A DNA stretch of 64,000 bases from Hoplostethus atlanticus (GCA_034670405.1 JAXDDX010000018.1:1922501-1986500), one strand, 5' to 3'. Shown: positions 35,851 through 47,815, counted from the first letter of the stretch. Program-made: numbers and translations. Notes: generated by a model from the sequence alone, not told the origin.

Positions 35851-36087
35851 TTGAACCGGGTGGAGGAGGACTTAATGTCAGTCACTCCACTGAGGTAGGT
35901 TCCTGTCAATTATCATAAGTGGCATGATGCCTTAGAAAAGGTGTAGTGTTCTGTAGTGTTCCACGATGCCTGTATTACCAGTGCGTATATAACATCATCC
36001 CTGGGACTCTGCAGAAGGTGTTAATCCCTGATTAATGAACTCGCCCTTTGCCAATAGGTTCCCAGCCACATCCCTGGACAGCGCCGT

Positions 36088-36130
36088 CTGTGTGTGTGTG
36101 TATATGTGTGTGTCTGTGTGTCTGTGTGTA

Positions 36131-36164
<34 letters not shown>
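36088..36164. repeat. Compound (GT)n array
   Basis: TG-rich, with TATATG, TCTG and TATT interruptions, then about 18 pure GT units. Confidence 0.95.
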
Positions 36165-36166
<2 letters not shown>

Positions 36167-36331
36167 CTCAAATGCATATGAGCATGGAGGTGGGGGATCC
36201 AGGAAAAGAGGGACAGGCTCCACTCTCCAGTCCCTCAGCCTGACAGGCAGAATTCAGCCACACAATTTCACGGTTTGTGGGCAGTACACACCACTGCTTT
36301 CCTATCCCCAAGACCCGGAGAACCATAGAAT

Positions 36332-36428
36332 ATGTGTGTGTGTGTGTGTGTGTGTGTGTTAGCCTGTGCATAAGAGCATGAACACACGCACACACACACA
36401 CACGCACACACACGCACACACACACACT
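36332..36428. repeat. Inverted (GT)n/(CA)n pair downstream of the RRM2 exon
   Basis: (GT)14 at 36332-36359 and a CA-rich run at 36381-36428 are separated by 21 nt and are complementary, so the transcript can fold into a long hairpin. On the msi2 strand the pair starts about 89 nt after the GTAAGT donor. Confidence 0.9.
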
Positions 36429-36516
36429 CTTCCACTATTAACACTAGGGGAAAGAAGAAATCAAATATTAATCCTTCAACACCCAACTGGAATTGAAAAA
36501 AAATGAGTGGACTTAC

Positions 36517-36599
36517 CATTTTATTATTGATTTCATGAAAATGAATTTCACAGACTTTCTCTACGACGTCTTCACTCTCAAAAGTTATGAAACCAAATC
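36517..36599 (-). CDS. msi2: Musashi-2 exon, second half of RRM2
   Basis: This 83-nt internal exon starts with two bases (GA) that complete a Gly codon. It continues [20 protein letters not shown] then HEINNKM, ending in phase 0. Gly plus FGFITF is the RNP1 core of the second RNA-recognition motif; its aromatic Phe residues stack on RNA bases. The rest forms the second helix and last strand. The acceptor is CTACATAG and the donor GTAAGT. Human Musashi-2 has ENEDVVEKV here and Musashi-1 ESEDIVEKV; this exon mixes the two (ESEDVVEKV), but the following exon settles it as Musashi-2. The preceding exon, expected to end ...NRHRG, was not found up to 64000. Confidence 0.96.
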
Positions 36600-36929
36600 C
36601 TATGTAGAGAGAAACAGAGACGGGTGGGGGAGAAGGAGAGAGAAAGAGAAAAAGAGTGAGTTAGTGGGGAACCGTAAAGAAAACTTCTGTAACTAAAAGA
36701 AAATGCAACACAGGAAGGACTATTATCAAAAGCCAGATCCAGAAACTATGCGGGTACGTCTTCGGAGATTGGCTTGGGCATGGGAAAGAACAAGTGAACA
36801 AGACAGACATTGTCCTCTTTAAATCAGCAATATGATGAAATCTGCCACATTATTAAGGGCACTAGAGGACCTCTTCTACAAAGAGAAGATGGAAAAACAG
36901 CACAAAGCCCATTTAATGAGATTCATGGA

Positions 36930-37120
36930 GCTAGGGCCCAGCATCTGAATTTCATTAAATGCATTTTGTGCTCTTTTTATTGAAATTTCACCGTATAACA
37001 AGCCCTCGTTTTTATGTTAATGCAGGCCTTAGAATGAATGTGTCATTGACTGTGCGATTTTTGGGCCATATTTATAAGATAAAAGCTTAACCCCCTATTT
37101 TAACGCAAAGACAGAGAGAC
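36930..37120. promoter_or_regulatory. Candidate conserved noncoding block
   Basis: Repeat-free A/T-rich block about 330 nt upstream of the RRM2 exon on the transcript. It has ATTTCATTAAATGC, TTTTTATTGAAATTTC and CCATATTTATAAGATAAAAG, which are homeobox-, CArG-like and GATA-like cores. Suggestive of an enhancer or splicing-associated conserved element; not tested by alignment. Confidence 0.25.
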
Positions 37121-39658
37121 AAGATGGTTTCAGACTTCTGAGCACAAGTGGATTGCAATGCTACCCTCTGTGTTTTGATGGTGACGCACAAAGCAATCTA
37201 GCTCCTGTGTAGCTCAGGTTGAAAGGGAAACTGATATTCTATTACTCCGTGCAAAAGAGGAAACTGAACAAAAGGAACACAGGCGGTGGATAAAGCAGCA
37301 AGTGGGAATGAAAGGAGATGAGTTTCTTTTCAATATGGCAAACAGCAAACGATGAAATAAAATCACCTCAGACTGAGCTTAAACAGCCATTAGTGCAAGG
37401 AGCACACCCTTTGACTGACAGACACTCCACATACATTATCATCAATTCATCATCAGGGAGCACCAGATGATGTACTGAGCACAGACTAGCAGCTATTGAA
37501 TGTGACAAGGGCACTAATACACCTATACACGCTGGCAGACAGGTTGAGCTGGATGATGGCGAATACTGTGATATTCAGAAAAGGTAAAGGCAGGTTGATG
37601 TGTGAGGTCATGAGTCAGCCCACCATGTAAACAGTGACCAGATCCATGGTTAGGTCCACTTTGAATGGGCCTGTAAACTGGCTCAGGATTAGAGGTCAGG
37701 GAGAGAGCTGTATGAATCTGGTCACATACCATCACATACAGTATACATGCTGCTTGCTAGACATTACAGTCTAATGTCTTTATGTCTAACAGTTTAGCTT
37801 TATCATAAGCAATAAACACAGAAGCCCGTGGCTCTGTAGAAAATAACTGCTGAGAGCTCATCAAAGCTGACAAAGTGCATACCCTAAGGTACTGTGGATA
37901 AGCACATCTCTATAACAGGCATCACATTACATACAAGGACAGGATTTATAAACTTACACTTTCTTATATAAATACTGTATAAGAAGAGCTAATCTCATAT
38001 ACCTTTAAGCGTGGAGTGCTAAGGAGGGAAGGGCAACATGTAGTATATACTGTCTTAGCCTGCTTCTTCCATCGCCTCATGAGGAAATCCTGGAAACTCC
38101 AGATTCCTTGACGGGAGCCGATCACTCTGCCTACTAGCCACCCTGTCACAAACGCTGGCGCTTCACAAAGTCATTATCTCCCATTGGTATTGCGAGGACT
38201 TTTTCTTTTCTGCTCCTCCTCCAGCTTCTCCCCCATAAATAACCAAAGATTCTCCTAAATCATCTGCTACTGACACAAATTACGACATTTCAATACAGCC
38301 TTGTCAACAGTGCGGTTGGAAACCTAACACATGTGCTTATTAAACAAGAACAGCACCTAATCTAATGAGATCGTACGAGACAGCACATCCTTTTCCACTG
38401 TGACATCTCAACATCGGGTAGTGGTGAGGACATGGGGCCCATGTGTGACCTGAGATGAGGTGGGGGAGCAGCGATGGGACGGCAACACTGGAAGATGCAC
38501 CCTCTTTTCCTGCTCATTTCACCTCCATGCCGGCGCAAGGAGCACTTTTGACAACCAACAAATCAACCACTAGGAGTAATTTGTCACGGAGGAGTGTAGG
38601 AGGAGAGTGTGAGAGTCTGGGGGTAACAAGGGTGGAAAGGGAAAGACAGAGAGGCGGGGAGATGGGAGAAGGAGAAGGGGGGGTGGAGGGAAAGATATAA
38701 CGAGTGACGAGGAGAGAGGTTAACACATACACCCCTGTCACCACACTCCCTCCTGTTGCCACACACTGGCAGCTCCTCCATTAACTGACAGGATTTTTTT
38801 CCCACTGCACCATTATATCCACAGGGGTCAGGGCCAAGACACACCAGCACAACCACCGCGAGCAGGCACCCCTTCCACTGACTGGATCTGTTTAAATGAA
38901 CAATAAGACATTTTGCTGCACTGCAAACTACTATATGAATATGGACAGTGCACACCAATGACATTTGGCATCGGAGAATTAGCGTGTCTTGAAGAAACAA
39001 TCCTCTACAGCATGTCATGCACACATACACACACAAACAAACTCTCACTCCTTGCCCCCTTGGTCAGTCCCACATGGTTGTCCAGTGCAGCGCAGTCCTT
39101 TGCTCTACTTGGCTATTTCACAGACCTTACAGACAATTACAGGCCATAGAAAAGCACCAACAGGCAAGCATCCGTCCGCCCCGTCGTTCCCCTCTCCCAT
39201 CCTCCTACTGCAGGGTGTCAGCGGTGTTAGATTGTTCTCATGTATCCCCGTAGTTGTCTTCCAACCGTCCACACCACATTGCGTGGCAGGAGGCCGGACT
39301 CCGTGAGATTATTAAAGACTGTCAGCAGTGACAGAGACAAGGAGAGAGGTGTCAACACCCTCACACTGAAAAACTTCCCTGCAGCTTAAACAATACCCTT
39401 TAAGAGGGAACACATGGATGTCATGATAGGAAGGCTGATAATAGGTGTTGTGTGGCTGTTGGCTGAGGCCTATTGGCTGGCTCAACACTTGCTCACACTT
39501 ATTACACAGAGCTCGGCTTGGCCCCATCTCATCGCTCCACAGAATTGGTCAGGGAGCCTACTTTCACAGCCTTTTACCAGCCTCGCCGTTCTCATTTTTT
39601 ATTTTCACACTCATTTGAGAATTTTCTGCTTCTATTGCCCCCTGCGCCACCCCGCACG

Positions 39659-39673
39659 CCCCCCCCCCCCCCC
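39659..39673. repeat. C-run
   Basis: About 15 consecutive C. Confidence 0.9.
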
Positions 39674-40796
39674 AACCCGCCTCTTTCCCCATTTGCAATA
39701 AAAGCTGATTCTGCCAGAAGTAGATAATGGGAGAACTTGCAAATTGATGCAGAAAAGTTGACTCCTTTGACTTGAAAAGTGGCATCTTGACTTTAAAATT
39801 AAGAGTGGTTTTACACTTAACAGGATTCTCCCTCCCGTTCACCACCAGGGATTTAAGCTGTGTTTAAATGTTTCTCTCTTTTAAGCCTTCCTTTAAGGGA
39901 CTAACACGACATAAATCGCTTAAATGTTGCAGCTGGGTTCAAGAATGTCAAGTAGGAATGAGTTTGGAAAACGACAATAATTTTGGGCTACAATGTAGTT
40001 TTAGATTTAACACAAACATCTTTTCTTTCAGAGCTAACTGTTTATCTGCAGCTTTCACATATCCAGAATGTGACGGACCTCCCATTCCCCCAGTGATAAT
40101 AACCACTCAGATAGGTATGAAATGTAGTTAGCAAACCAGGTGGCAGCTCACTTGTTTGATGAGAGGGAATGTACAGGACATATGCATTATCACTGACATA
40201 CTAGGCGTGGATCTGGTACTCATTGCATGCTCCTTTCTAGGTCAATGCTAAGCAGAATGGAGGTGAAAGAGGCAGACAAGACAAAAAAGTGCCTCAGTTT
40301 AGGGGGTGAGTTAGCAAGAGAATACTTTTAGCTTGAGAGTTCATTCTTGCCGTATTGGGCTGCATGTACACATTCAAGCACGCACACACGTGTATATCCA
40401 ACACTCCTCCCCATAAAGCATATAGCTGAAGACAACTATGTCATACCACAAATACCAGAAATGCTGTGCTAGGTGTTGACATTAAATGTTCAGTGTAAGG
40501 GGAGTGCCTGCAGAGTGCCTGCAGACTCTTATGTGCCAAAAAGAACATAAAGCTGAACAACTAATGCTAAACTGGGCTCTATATCCCGACTCATTAAAAC
40601 TGCATCTAATGAGAGCAGACTACTGCTGAGTAGCTCAGACGACCAGCCCTGTCAACAGAGAGGAAGGAAAGTGGAGTGAACAACCTGGGGGAAGGTGGAA
40701 CAGTCTTCGGGGGAGGTGACAGTGCATGGGGACCCCTACATGCACGCACAGACAAATACGCACATGCACAAACACAGCATACATACACATGTGCAC

Positions 40797-40799
<3 letters not shown>

Positions 40800-40846
<47 letters not shown>

Positions 40847-40862
40847 ACACATCCACACACCC
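40800..40862. repeat. (CA)n microsatellite
   Basis: About 20 pure CA units followed by GACACACAC and ATCCACACACCC. Confidence 0.95.
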
Positions 40863-40992
40863 ACCCACACAGCTGCTAGGTCAGAGGTACAACCCCCTCC
40901 CATCACTCCTCCTTCTGGATTGGCTATCCTGTCTTGATTATGCATGATTAAACCTTCACCTGTCCAATCTGGGGCAAGAGCAGGCTGCTGCG

Positions 40993-41030
40993 CTGCCTGT
41001 CTGCCTGCCTGCCTGTCTGCCTGCCTCAGC
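40993..41030. repeat. (CTGC/CTGT)n tetranucleotide repeat
   Basis: About nine CTGC units with two CTGT variants. Confidence 0.85.
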
Positions 41031-41840
41031 CTCCAAGCCCAGTGCCACTTCCTCTTGCAGAGAAGCAGACAAGGGCCCTCCTAACACCCACGGCACTGTT
41101 AGAGGCCTTTGATCAGTATTTCCCTCTGCTATTACTGGAGATCCAGGGCCCAGGGCTTTAATCCTCTGTTAAACACAGCCAATGCCTTGAACTCTCCAAC
41201 AGTACATGGCAAAAAATGGCATGGCAGAAGGAAGAGGAAAGAGTAAATCAGAGAGATAAATTGATAAATAGACAGAAAGAGAGCAAATGATGTATAGTTC
41301 AGCATTTAGGCTTCAGGATTAAAGTAGTATTGCAGTAACCTGATTACAAAAAGACTGGTACCTGCTAATCTGTTGCAGTTACATAACAAACACAGTAATG
41401 ATATGTTTTTGAGTAAAAATGTTATTAATTGTTGGAGAACTCAGAAGGAAAAAACAACGATTTGTTTGTGAGACTGCAGACACAAACACCATTTAACACA
41501 CCACTGAACTATTGGTTAATCATGCTAATGGATGACAACACTGCTCCAACTACAATTTCACTTTAAGTAACTGGAAATAATCAGCATGTGTTACTCAGTT
41601 GGTGTGGAGGATGGATTAGGTTACTGCTTTTCTCTCTGAGACACACACATGCATGTACGCATTTCACCAGAGGGGAACAGTGCAGGGTCAGCAAGGAGTG
41701 ATGAGCAGGTAAGCGTCTCAACAACACCTTAAAAAATGGGCACACTGACTAATACGCAGAATGAACCTGTGAATTTCTAGTTAAAGGATGGTCTCCTCAA
41801 CAGGCCACCCACCACATGAAGTATAATATATATTATATAC

Positions 41841-41871
41841 ATTACATATCAAATAATATTTGATATGTAAT
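41841..41871. repeat. A/T-rich perfect palindrome
   Basis: ATTACATATCAAAT is followed by AAT and then its exact reverse complement ATTTGATATGTAAT. It sits in a larger stretch of TATAT/TGATAT repeats (41820-41910). Confidence 0.85.
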
Positions 41872-42994
41872 TTGATATATAATATATTTGATATACAATA
41901 TGATATGAAATCTGATTTTGCAAACAATTCTTTGGTTTGGTTTTTATGTGTGACTTTGTGTGCCATGTTATTCTATCTGTTTTTAGTTATATGTTAGCTG
42001 TTTTAGTTACAGGTTAGCTATATGAGATAGTTTGGACTGGGCCGTGACAGTGACGGACACGCTGGAAAATCAGCACAAAGTAAGTCTGCAGGGAATGACA
42101 AAAGTTAGCCCGGGCACCATAGCTGATAAACTGATAGCCTGATAAACTGATAATAATAGCCTGTGGTGCATATTGCACCTTATCAATGAGTGGTTTTCTA
42201 ATCACGTTAATAATGTAAAACTTCTAGGCGGAAATCTTCCTTTAAACAGCTGCTGTGGTAGCAGTGAATTTATGTGTGTGTTTCTTGGACTGTGAATTAA
42301 AGTTGCCACAATACAAAAATTAAGACCAAAATTTTACCAATAGCTTTGAGCAGTAACTCCACTAATTATTATGTTTTAAGGAAAAAAGATGGAGGGATTG
42401 CAGTGTAGGGCCAGGTAGGTAGCAAAGCAAAGCACAAGTTACCGCATTAGTGGATTTTAAATTCCATGTGTGTTTCTTACACTCGTTACCAAATGTCTCA
42501 GTGGTCTATTGAACTTCTACCAGCCTCAATATCAATCAAATGGGCCCTCAGCCTTAGCTAGCCTTAGCTAGCTAGCCTCGTGTAATGTAGCACTGCCAGT
42601 CAGACTACTTGACAGAACTTAGGGCTCACCAAAATTGTTCATAGGAGGCATAGGGTGCCCTTTTCTCAATAGAATACCTCATTTTTGATGTATATGATGC
42701 CCTAATAGGAAGATGCTGATAAACAAAAGATTCTCTAAAAACAAAATTTGCAAAATAACATAGGATGCTGTGTGTGGGTGTGCAAACGTGGCAGGTCCTT
42801 CAACCCCCCTTTGGACTCTATCTGTGCTAATCTCTATCTAGACTCTGTCTGCACATGGTGTGCGCTGTGTCAATTTAACCCGAAAGTAAAGGCAGGGAGT
42901 GAGACCACTTTCAAATTTCAAATGGCTGTATGAGCAAGTGTTGAGTGGTTGAGGGATTGGTTTGAGATTGGACCGAGTATTGAGTTTTCTTTAG

Positions 42995-43229
42995 CAGTGG
43001 TTCTCAGCCTTTTTAATGCTGCATATTTTCAAAGGCACATGACAAAACTTAAGACTTACCAAAGAACAAATAGATGGAAACAGTGTGCTTGTAAGCTGAT
43101 GTGATTAGATTTCAATGTGGTTAATGTAATATATGTTTGTCATACCTTTATTTTTTTCACACTTGACACTTGACACACTTTCACACTATATGGCACATTG
43201 ATGAGTCTGATATCAGTCCCGAACCACTG
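42995..43229. mobile_element. hAT-type MITE
   Basis: The left end CAGTGGTTCTCAGCCTTTTT is the classic end of many hAT elements. The right end CCCGAACCACTG gives the inverted CAGTGGTTC. The 235-bp interior is non-coding. No convincing 8-bp target duplication is left. Confidence 0.6.
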
Positions 43230-44187
43230 AACATCTTGGTTTTCTGGTAAAATGTGGGGAAAATTTGATCTGTGTCGAAGTTTCTATTGATGTTGATTTC
43301 TGAATGTATTTTACTCATACAACTTGTATGACTAGAAATACATTCAGAAGCCTGAAGATGGAAAATAGAATTGCAACATTGCAATAGAGGTTTTGAAAAC
43401 AAAAAAGTAGAACCTTTTCTCAAATTAAGACGGTAGTACTGCTCCAGAGTGCATCATACTACTGTGGATATGTAGTGGCAACACTGGCATTTACCTTTGA
43501 TTAAATGTTTACAGTAAGACACAATATGTCTCTGTCTTCCTCCTCTGCTTGTTCAGCAGTGGGGCTCTGCTTGCATGCTGAGGGAACTAGTTTGTCTGTG
43601 CCTCTATGTAGGTCAGCTTTCAGAGTTGGCCATCAATTTTCCCTGTCCTACTTAAAGAGACACCCCGTACTGCGCACGGACACAGACACACACAGACAAA
43701 CAGACACACACATTTGTATTACTTTGGGGGGGAGGATTGTAACCCTGACCCTTACCATTACATTCATTTTAGTTATTCTCTAAACTTCAACCCTCACCAA
43801 CAGGTCTACATTGCCACTGACACTAACCCACATGTGTCAAACCCAAGGCCCACTGGCCGAATCCGACCCAACACAAATCTGGATTGGTAATTCATTCAGG
43901 CCTGCCCATTGTGGTCAGTGGTAATACATTTCAGATGCAACACAGAGTGCGAAAGTGTCTAACAGACGCTGCTCTCTGTGCCCCTCCAATACACTTTCAA
44001 ACACACTCTAACACTAGAAAGACCCTCATTAGTGCCAGACAATATACCCATGAGTTTGAATGTCTCCTCCCCTCCACAGGATTACAGAGGCTACTCTAGC
44101 AACAGCTGAATGGATGCAATTATCCATCGAGATGCTGACTACAACTACCCTTCGCTCCCAGCAAGCAAGCTAGCTAGTACGCCAAAA

Positions 44188-44296
44188 ATGGCTAAAAAGG
44201 AAAATTGATGTTGAAGGCAAATCATTTTGAGATAAGTAGGAGACAGAGTGCTTCTTTACAGAGTGTAAACAAAAGCCTGTTTGTTTTATTTGACAC
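44188..44296 (+). pseudogene. hAT transposase N-terminal remnant
   Basis: The frame from ATG at 44188 reads MAKKGKIDVEGKSF, stop, DK, stop, ETECFFTECKQKPVCFI. This matches the start of hAT transposases related to GTF2IRD2-like proteins (M-x-KKRKID.EGR.F..KWE..YFFTE...KPVCLIC), with two stops in place of coding residues, including one at the conserved Trp. The BED-type zinc finger would follow but is lost. It lies between matched hAT ends. Confidence 0.75.
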
Positions 44297-45512
44297 AAGA
44301 TGCATTTGGTTTTAAAGAATAGAATTATCAGAAGAACTATAGAGATATGGGCAGGCAACAGTAACTTTGTAATTTCACTGAAATAAAAAGCGTGATACAA
44401 AACCAGTTTCTTCAAGTCAATGTGATGGAACTTTATTTGTACCAGAGAGGAGAAAGGCGAGTTTACCCCTTCCATCCCAAACATGATGCCACAGCTCCGT
44501 CTTCAGGCTGCCAGTGCACTGAGCATGTTCAGAAGCATCCATTTGTGTCAACACATGTCCTCCGTGATGGAGGATCAACAAATCATCCCACAGGACATGC
44601 CTAACAAACACCTTCTCTCCATTCTGACAGTGGCCACAACTCAGAACGTCACCCCAAGGATTTGAGCTGCATCAAAGAAAAGGTGCCAGGTGTCCGTTGG
44701 GAGCAAACAGGTCAGAGAACAATCTGTACCGCCCAGTGGCTAAATATCATAACTCCATTGATGTGACACATGTGGGCCTGTGAGGCAGGACATTTGTAGG
44801 ATTGTAAAAGGAGGTAATATTCCAGTTAATTTACAGAGCCCTTCCTTGGTATTTTGGTACTTTCAAATGAATGAGCAAGTGGAAACTAGCTTAGCACTAG
44901 TTACATGTTTGCTTGCCACGTTGCTGCTAACATACACTTAGCAAGGCCTACAGCCTACAGGATTGGTCCAACAAGCCATATGCAAAACCTAAATCAAACA
45001 ATCATATGTTGTAAACTAACACTAACGAGTGGAAACACTTGCACAAGCAATTTGAACTGTACACACTGAAAGGTGACATAGAAAAAGCAATCTCCCAACA
45101 CAAATGTACTGAAAAATAGCTGCAGCAGGAGCAGTAAGGTTACTAGCTATCACAGGCATTTCAGCCATGCGCAGTTCAACGAGGACCTAATGAAAATGTT
45201 ACAGTCTGTTTGCAGCATCAGCACATGTAGATGCTTGCACTTCTGACTTCATTCTTACCCGATGGCACAATATTGTATCACTACTGGACACTCGCCATCC
45301 CTCTCTACAGCATATATATGTATTATATACAGCAAGGTCCTGTTGTTCCTGTGCCATGTGTATCATTATATACTTAAGTACTTAAATGTAGTTACTACCA
45401 TGTTAGTTGTCCCTGCACTAATGTCATACAGTATAAATTCCCACATTAACCTTACATTTTTCAAACTACACCAAACAAATCCCAATTTTAATGAAAATAT
45501 ACAACTTAAGTT

Positions 45513-45745
45513 ATAGGGGCCTTTAGAAACATGGTCAAAAATGCATTCATTTAGTTGAACATTGATTATTTTGCTTGTCCAAATGCCACATTAACTATTA
45601 ATGTGTCATATTTATAGCTGTGAGCAGGCCATATATTATTCATATGGGACCTGTGGAAACATGGTTAAGAAATTCATTATTTTACATCATGACTCGTTAT
45701 CCTACTTGTCTAAATGCCACATACACCATCACATCTAGTGGAGTA
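45513..45745. repeat. Diverged tandem duplication inside the hAT element
   Basis: AAACATGGTCAAAAATGC ... CTTGTCCAAATGCCACAT (from 45524) recurs about 132 bp later as AAACATGGTTAAGAAATTC ... CTTGTCTAAATGCCACAT (from 45656). The repeat is imperfect and non-coding. Confidence 0.7.
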
Positions 45746-47274
45746 GGATCAGTTGGCTATGTGGTACATGAAGTTCAACCTAACCAAAATTCATTAGCTT
45801 ACTTGAAGAAATTGACATGCAGGCTGCACAGCTATTGATTTGTTATGATGTTAGGGTAGGATAGGGGGTTTTGTCAAGCAGCCCACATGGGCATTGTTTT
45901 TTTGTTTTGCTGAATAACTTATAATAAATTATAACATGTAAATAAATGTCTGGCTCTCAACTTTATTTAAATTCTCAATGTGGCCCACACTGAGATTGAT
46001 TTTGACACCGCTGCCCTAGCCTTAATGCAATCCAAATAAAAAAATATTAACTGTACACCTAAGCCACAACCTCCATATTATGGAAAACGGCTTATTCCTG
46101 GCCCTTATACATGTTCCACAGGTTATCGTTGACCTAAGTAGCCGATAAATTTGAAATCTGGAAGTCAACCCCTTTTTCTGTATTTTCCTTTTTCCAAAAA
46201 CGGTGCCAAATCGGGCCAAAAACAGGCCGTTTCAGAAAGTAGCCCCTTTAGACGTCATAACGGGGCACTTCTTAACATAATCCAACCCCTCTCAGAGCAT
46301 GCCCACGCCCAGGTGAACAACCAATCCCATTTACCTTGTCTCAAAATGCAGCTCTCGGCAGCGCCGCAAGCCGTTGCTTATGGTGTACTCGGAAATCGAT
46401 AATTCCGAGTCGGTATTCCTATCTTCCAATCTAAATGTATTCCAGTGCATCTGCTCAGGAAAACATAATCGCCCGCAGCAAACTCATGTTTGTATGGCAA
46501 GTCTCAGAATGTTACAAGCATCTAAACTCAACATCAACTACTACAGCGCCATTAGTGAATAGAATCGGCGCATATTTTCCGAGTACACTGGAATGCACCA
46601 TTACTTTGCGACCAGTGAAGCTAAAATAACCACATATCTACGGCGATATATCAACTCTCCAGTTATTATTTTGTAGGCTGCAGGCAGCAACATAGATCCC
46701 TGCACAGTCTCCCAACACGCGAAAATGCCAGGAGCAATTGATAAGGTACGTGACCCATCTGCAAAATTGGAATCTGTAAGTGTCACCATGTTTTGATTTA
46801 ATTTACAAATTAGTCTGGTTAGTATATTCGACTGCTGGTTAGCTAACGAGCTAGCGGGGCTAGCCACGGGCTTGTGGAAGAAGTAAGAAAACTAAAGCTG
46901 GAGTCATTAAAAGTAAAGTAAAGTAAAAGTGAAGTTATTGGTTGGAGTCAGGACTCATCTTAAAGTTATTTGTTGGGACCAGTGTCTGTTTTATAAGTCT
47001 GTCGAACGTGTCAGGCTTGGTAAACTTTAGCCACCATTAGTACAATCGTGTTTGGTTGTTTGCGCTGCGCTGTTTGGATGCAAATAGATTGCATCCAATA
47101 ATATATTGGCTAACTAGCTCAACAAAATTGTCAATCCTAGCTTGTCTGCAAGTTGTATTCAATAAGCTTATGGACATGAGCCATAAACAGACCGGCTACA
47201 GCAGAGAGTGTCGCTCACACACCCACATACACAAAACAAAGTACAATATTACACAGAATTGTTATCATTGAGAA

Positions 47275-47371
47275 ACTAAGTGGAACCGCCTCAGCTGCCT
47301 CTTCCCATTCTGGGTCAGACTCCAGCTCAAACATGTCCGGTCTCAGTGTTGGTTCTGGAGCGGCAGCCATG
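47275..47371 (-). pseudogene. Possible transposon ORF start (acidic FExESDPE motif)
   Basis: On the minus strand an ATG in good context (complement of GGCAGCCATGG, near 47371) begins MAAAPEPTLRPDMFELESD then PEWEEAAEAVPL. The RPxMFExES pattern resembles the start of P2X7-C-terminus-like proteins that are abundant in teleost genomes and often belong to DNA transposons. The frame is open but short and the downstream domain was not found. The surrounding 46040-47700 looks like composite repeat DNA. The identity is a guess from motif likeness. Confidence 0.3.
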
Positions 47372-47453
47372 GTTATGGTAGATTTCTGCGTCAAGCTTAT
47401 TTGTTTACCTTGAGCAGCAGGAGCGCTCTGCTCTCCGCCTCCGCCAGGTGATT

Positions 47454-47520
47454 GCGTGGAGGTTGTATGTAATGAGCACTGCTCTGATTGAGCAGTGCTC
47501 ATTACATACAACCTACACGC
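47454..47520. repeat. Strong hairpin, 31-bp arms with 5-nt loop
   Basis: Arms 47454-47484 and 47490-47520 are reverse complements with one mismatch; the inner 25 bp is exact. The loop is TGATT. The inner arm sequence is GTATGTAATGAGCACTGCTC. It lies just upstream (plus strand) of A/T-rich repeat-like DNA. It may be a foldback formed by an inverted duplication in a transposon, or a structured RNA. The 5-nt loop is short for a microRNA precursor. Confidence 0.85.
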
Positions 47521-47815
47521 CCTCAAAACAGCCTGTTCTTTACAATGGAGAAAATGAGAGACTGAAACACACACCACAGAAGCTGGTTTTATGATTTTTT
47601 TTGATATCGACTTCAAAAACATCTTGAACATCTTGTCAAGACCCCTGGAAACATACCCCAAAATGAGTATAATACCCCCCTTTAAAATGACCCCTTTGCA
47701 AAATAAGGACCTGCCAAAACACCCTCACTTCTGGAGTTAGTCTTCAATTCTTATGGCCAGCATCCAAACTATTCCTCACCACTTTGACAATGCAAGTAAA
47801 CACACACAAACTCAT

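Larger units (their letters stand above)
23595..36516 (-). other. msi2: msi2 intron between the RRM2 exon and the VECKKAQ exon
   Basis: A 12.9-kb intron with donor GTAAGT (complement of 36511-36516) and acceptor TATATAG. It holds an L2 3' end, a TTAA-flanked MITE, Tc1-like ends and a transposase relic, a CT/AT array, G-runs and TG/CA arrays, all listed separately. 23700-27300, 27850-29000, 30450-31250, 31620-33450 and 33530-34860 show no recognisable gene or element. Confidence 0.9.
43829..46013 (+). mobile_element. Decayed 2.2-kb hAT transposon
   Basis: The left end CACATGTGTCAAACCCAAGG then CCCACTGGCCGAATCCGACC is the known hAT end of the CAGNGGTGTCAAACTCAAGGCCC type. The right end TGATTTTGACACCGCTG is its inverse. 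The flanks CACTAACC (43821-43828) and CCCTAGCC (46014-46021) agree at 6 of 8 positions, as expected for an old 8-bp hAT target duplication. A broken transposase start lies inside at 44188-44296. The rest carries no intact frame and includes a diverged tandem duplication. Confidence 0.75.

Noticed and set aside
37964..38149. 61-aa minus-strand frame in msi2 orientation (IGSRQGIWSFQDFLMRRW)
   Set aside because: Not part of any known Musashi segment and not bounded by good splice sites; cannot be an msi2 exon on present evidence.
47454..47520. MicroRNA gene in the hairpin
   Set aside because: The loop is only 5 nt and the stem is almost perfect, unlike normal precursors; kept as a structural repeat.
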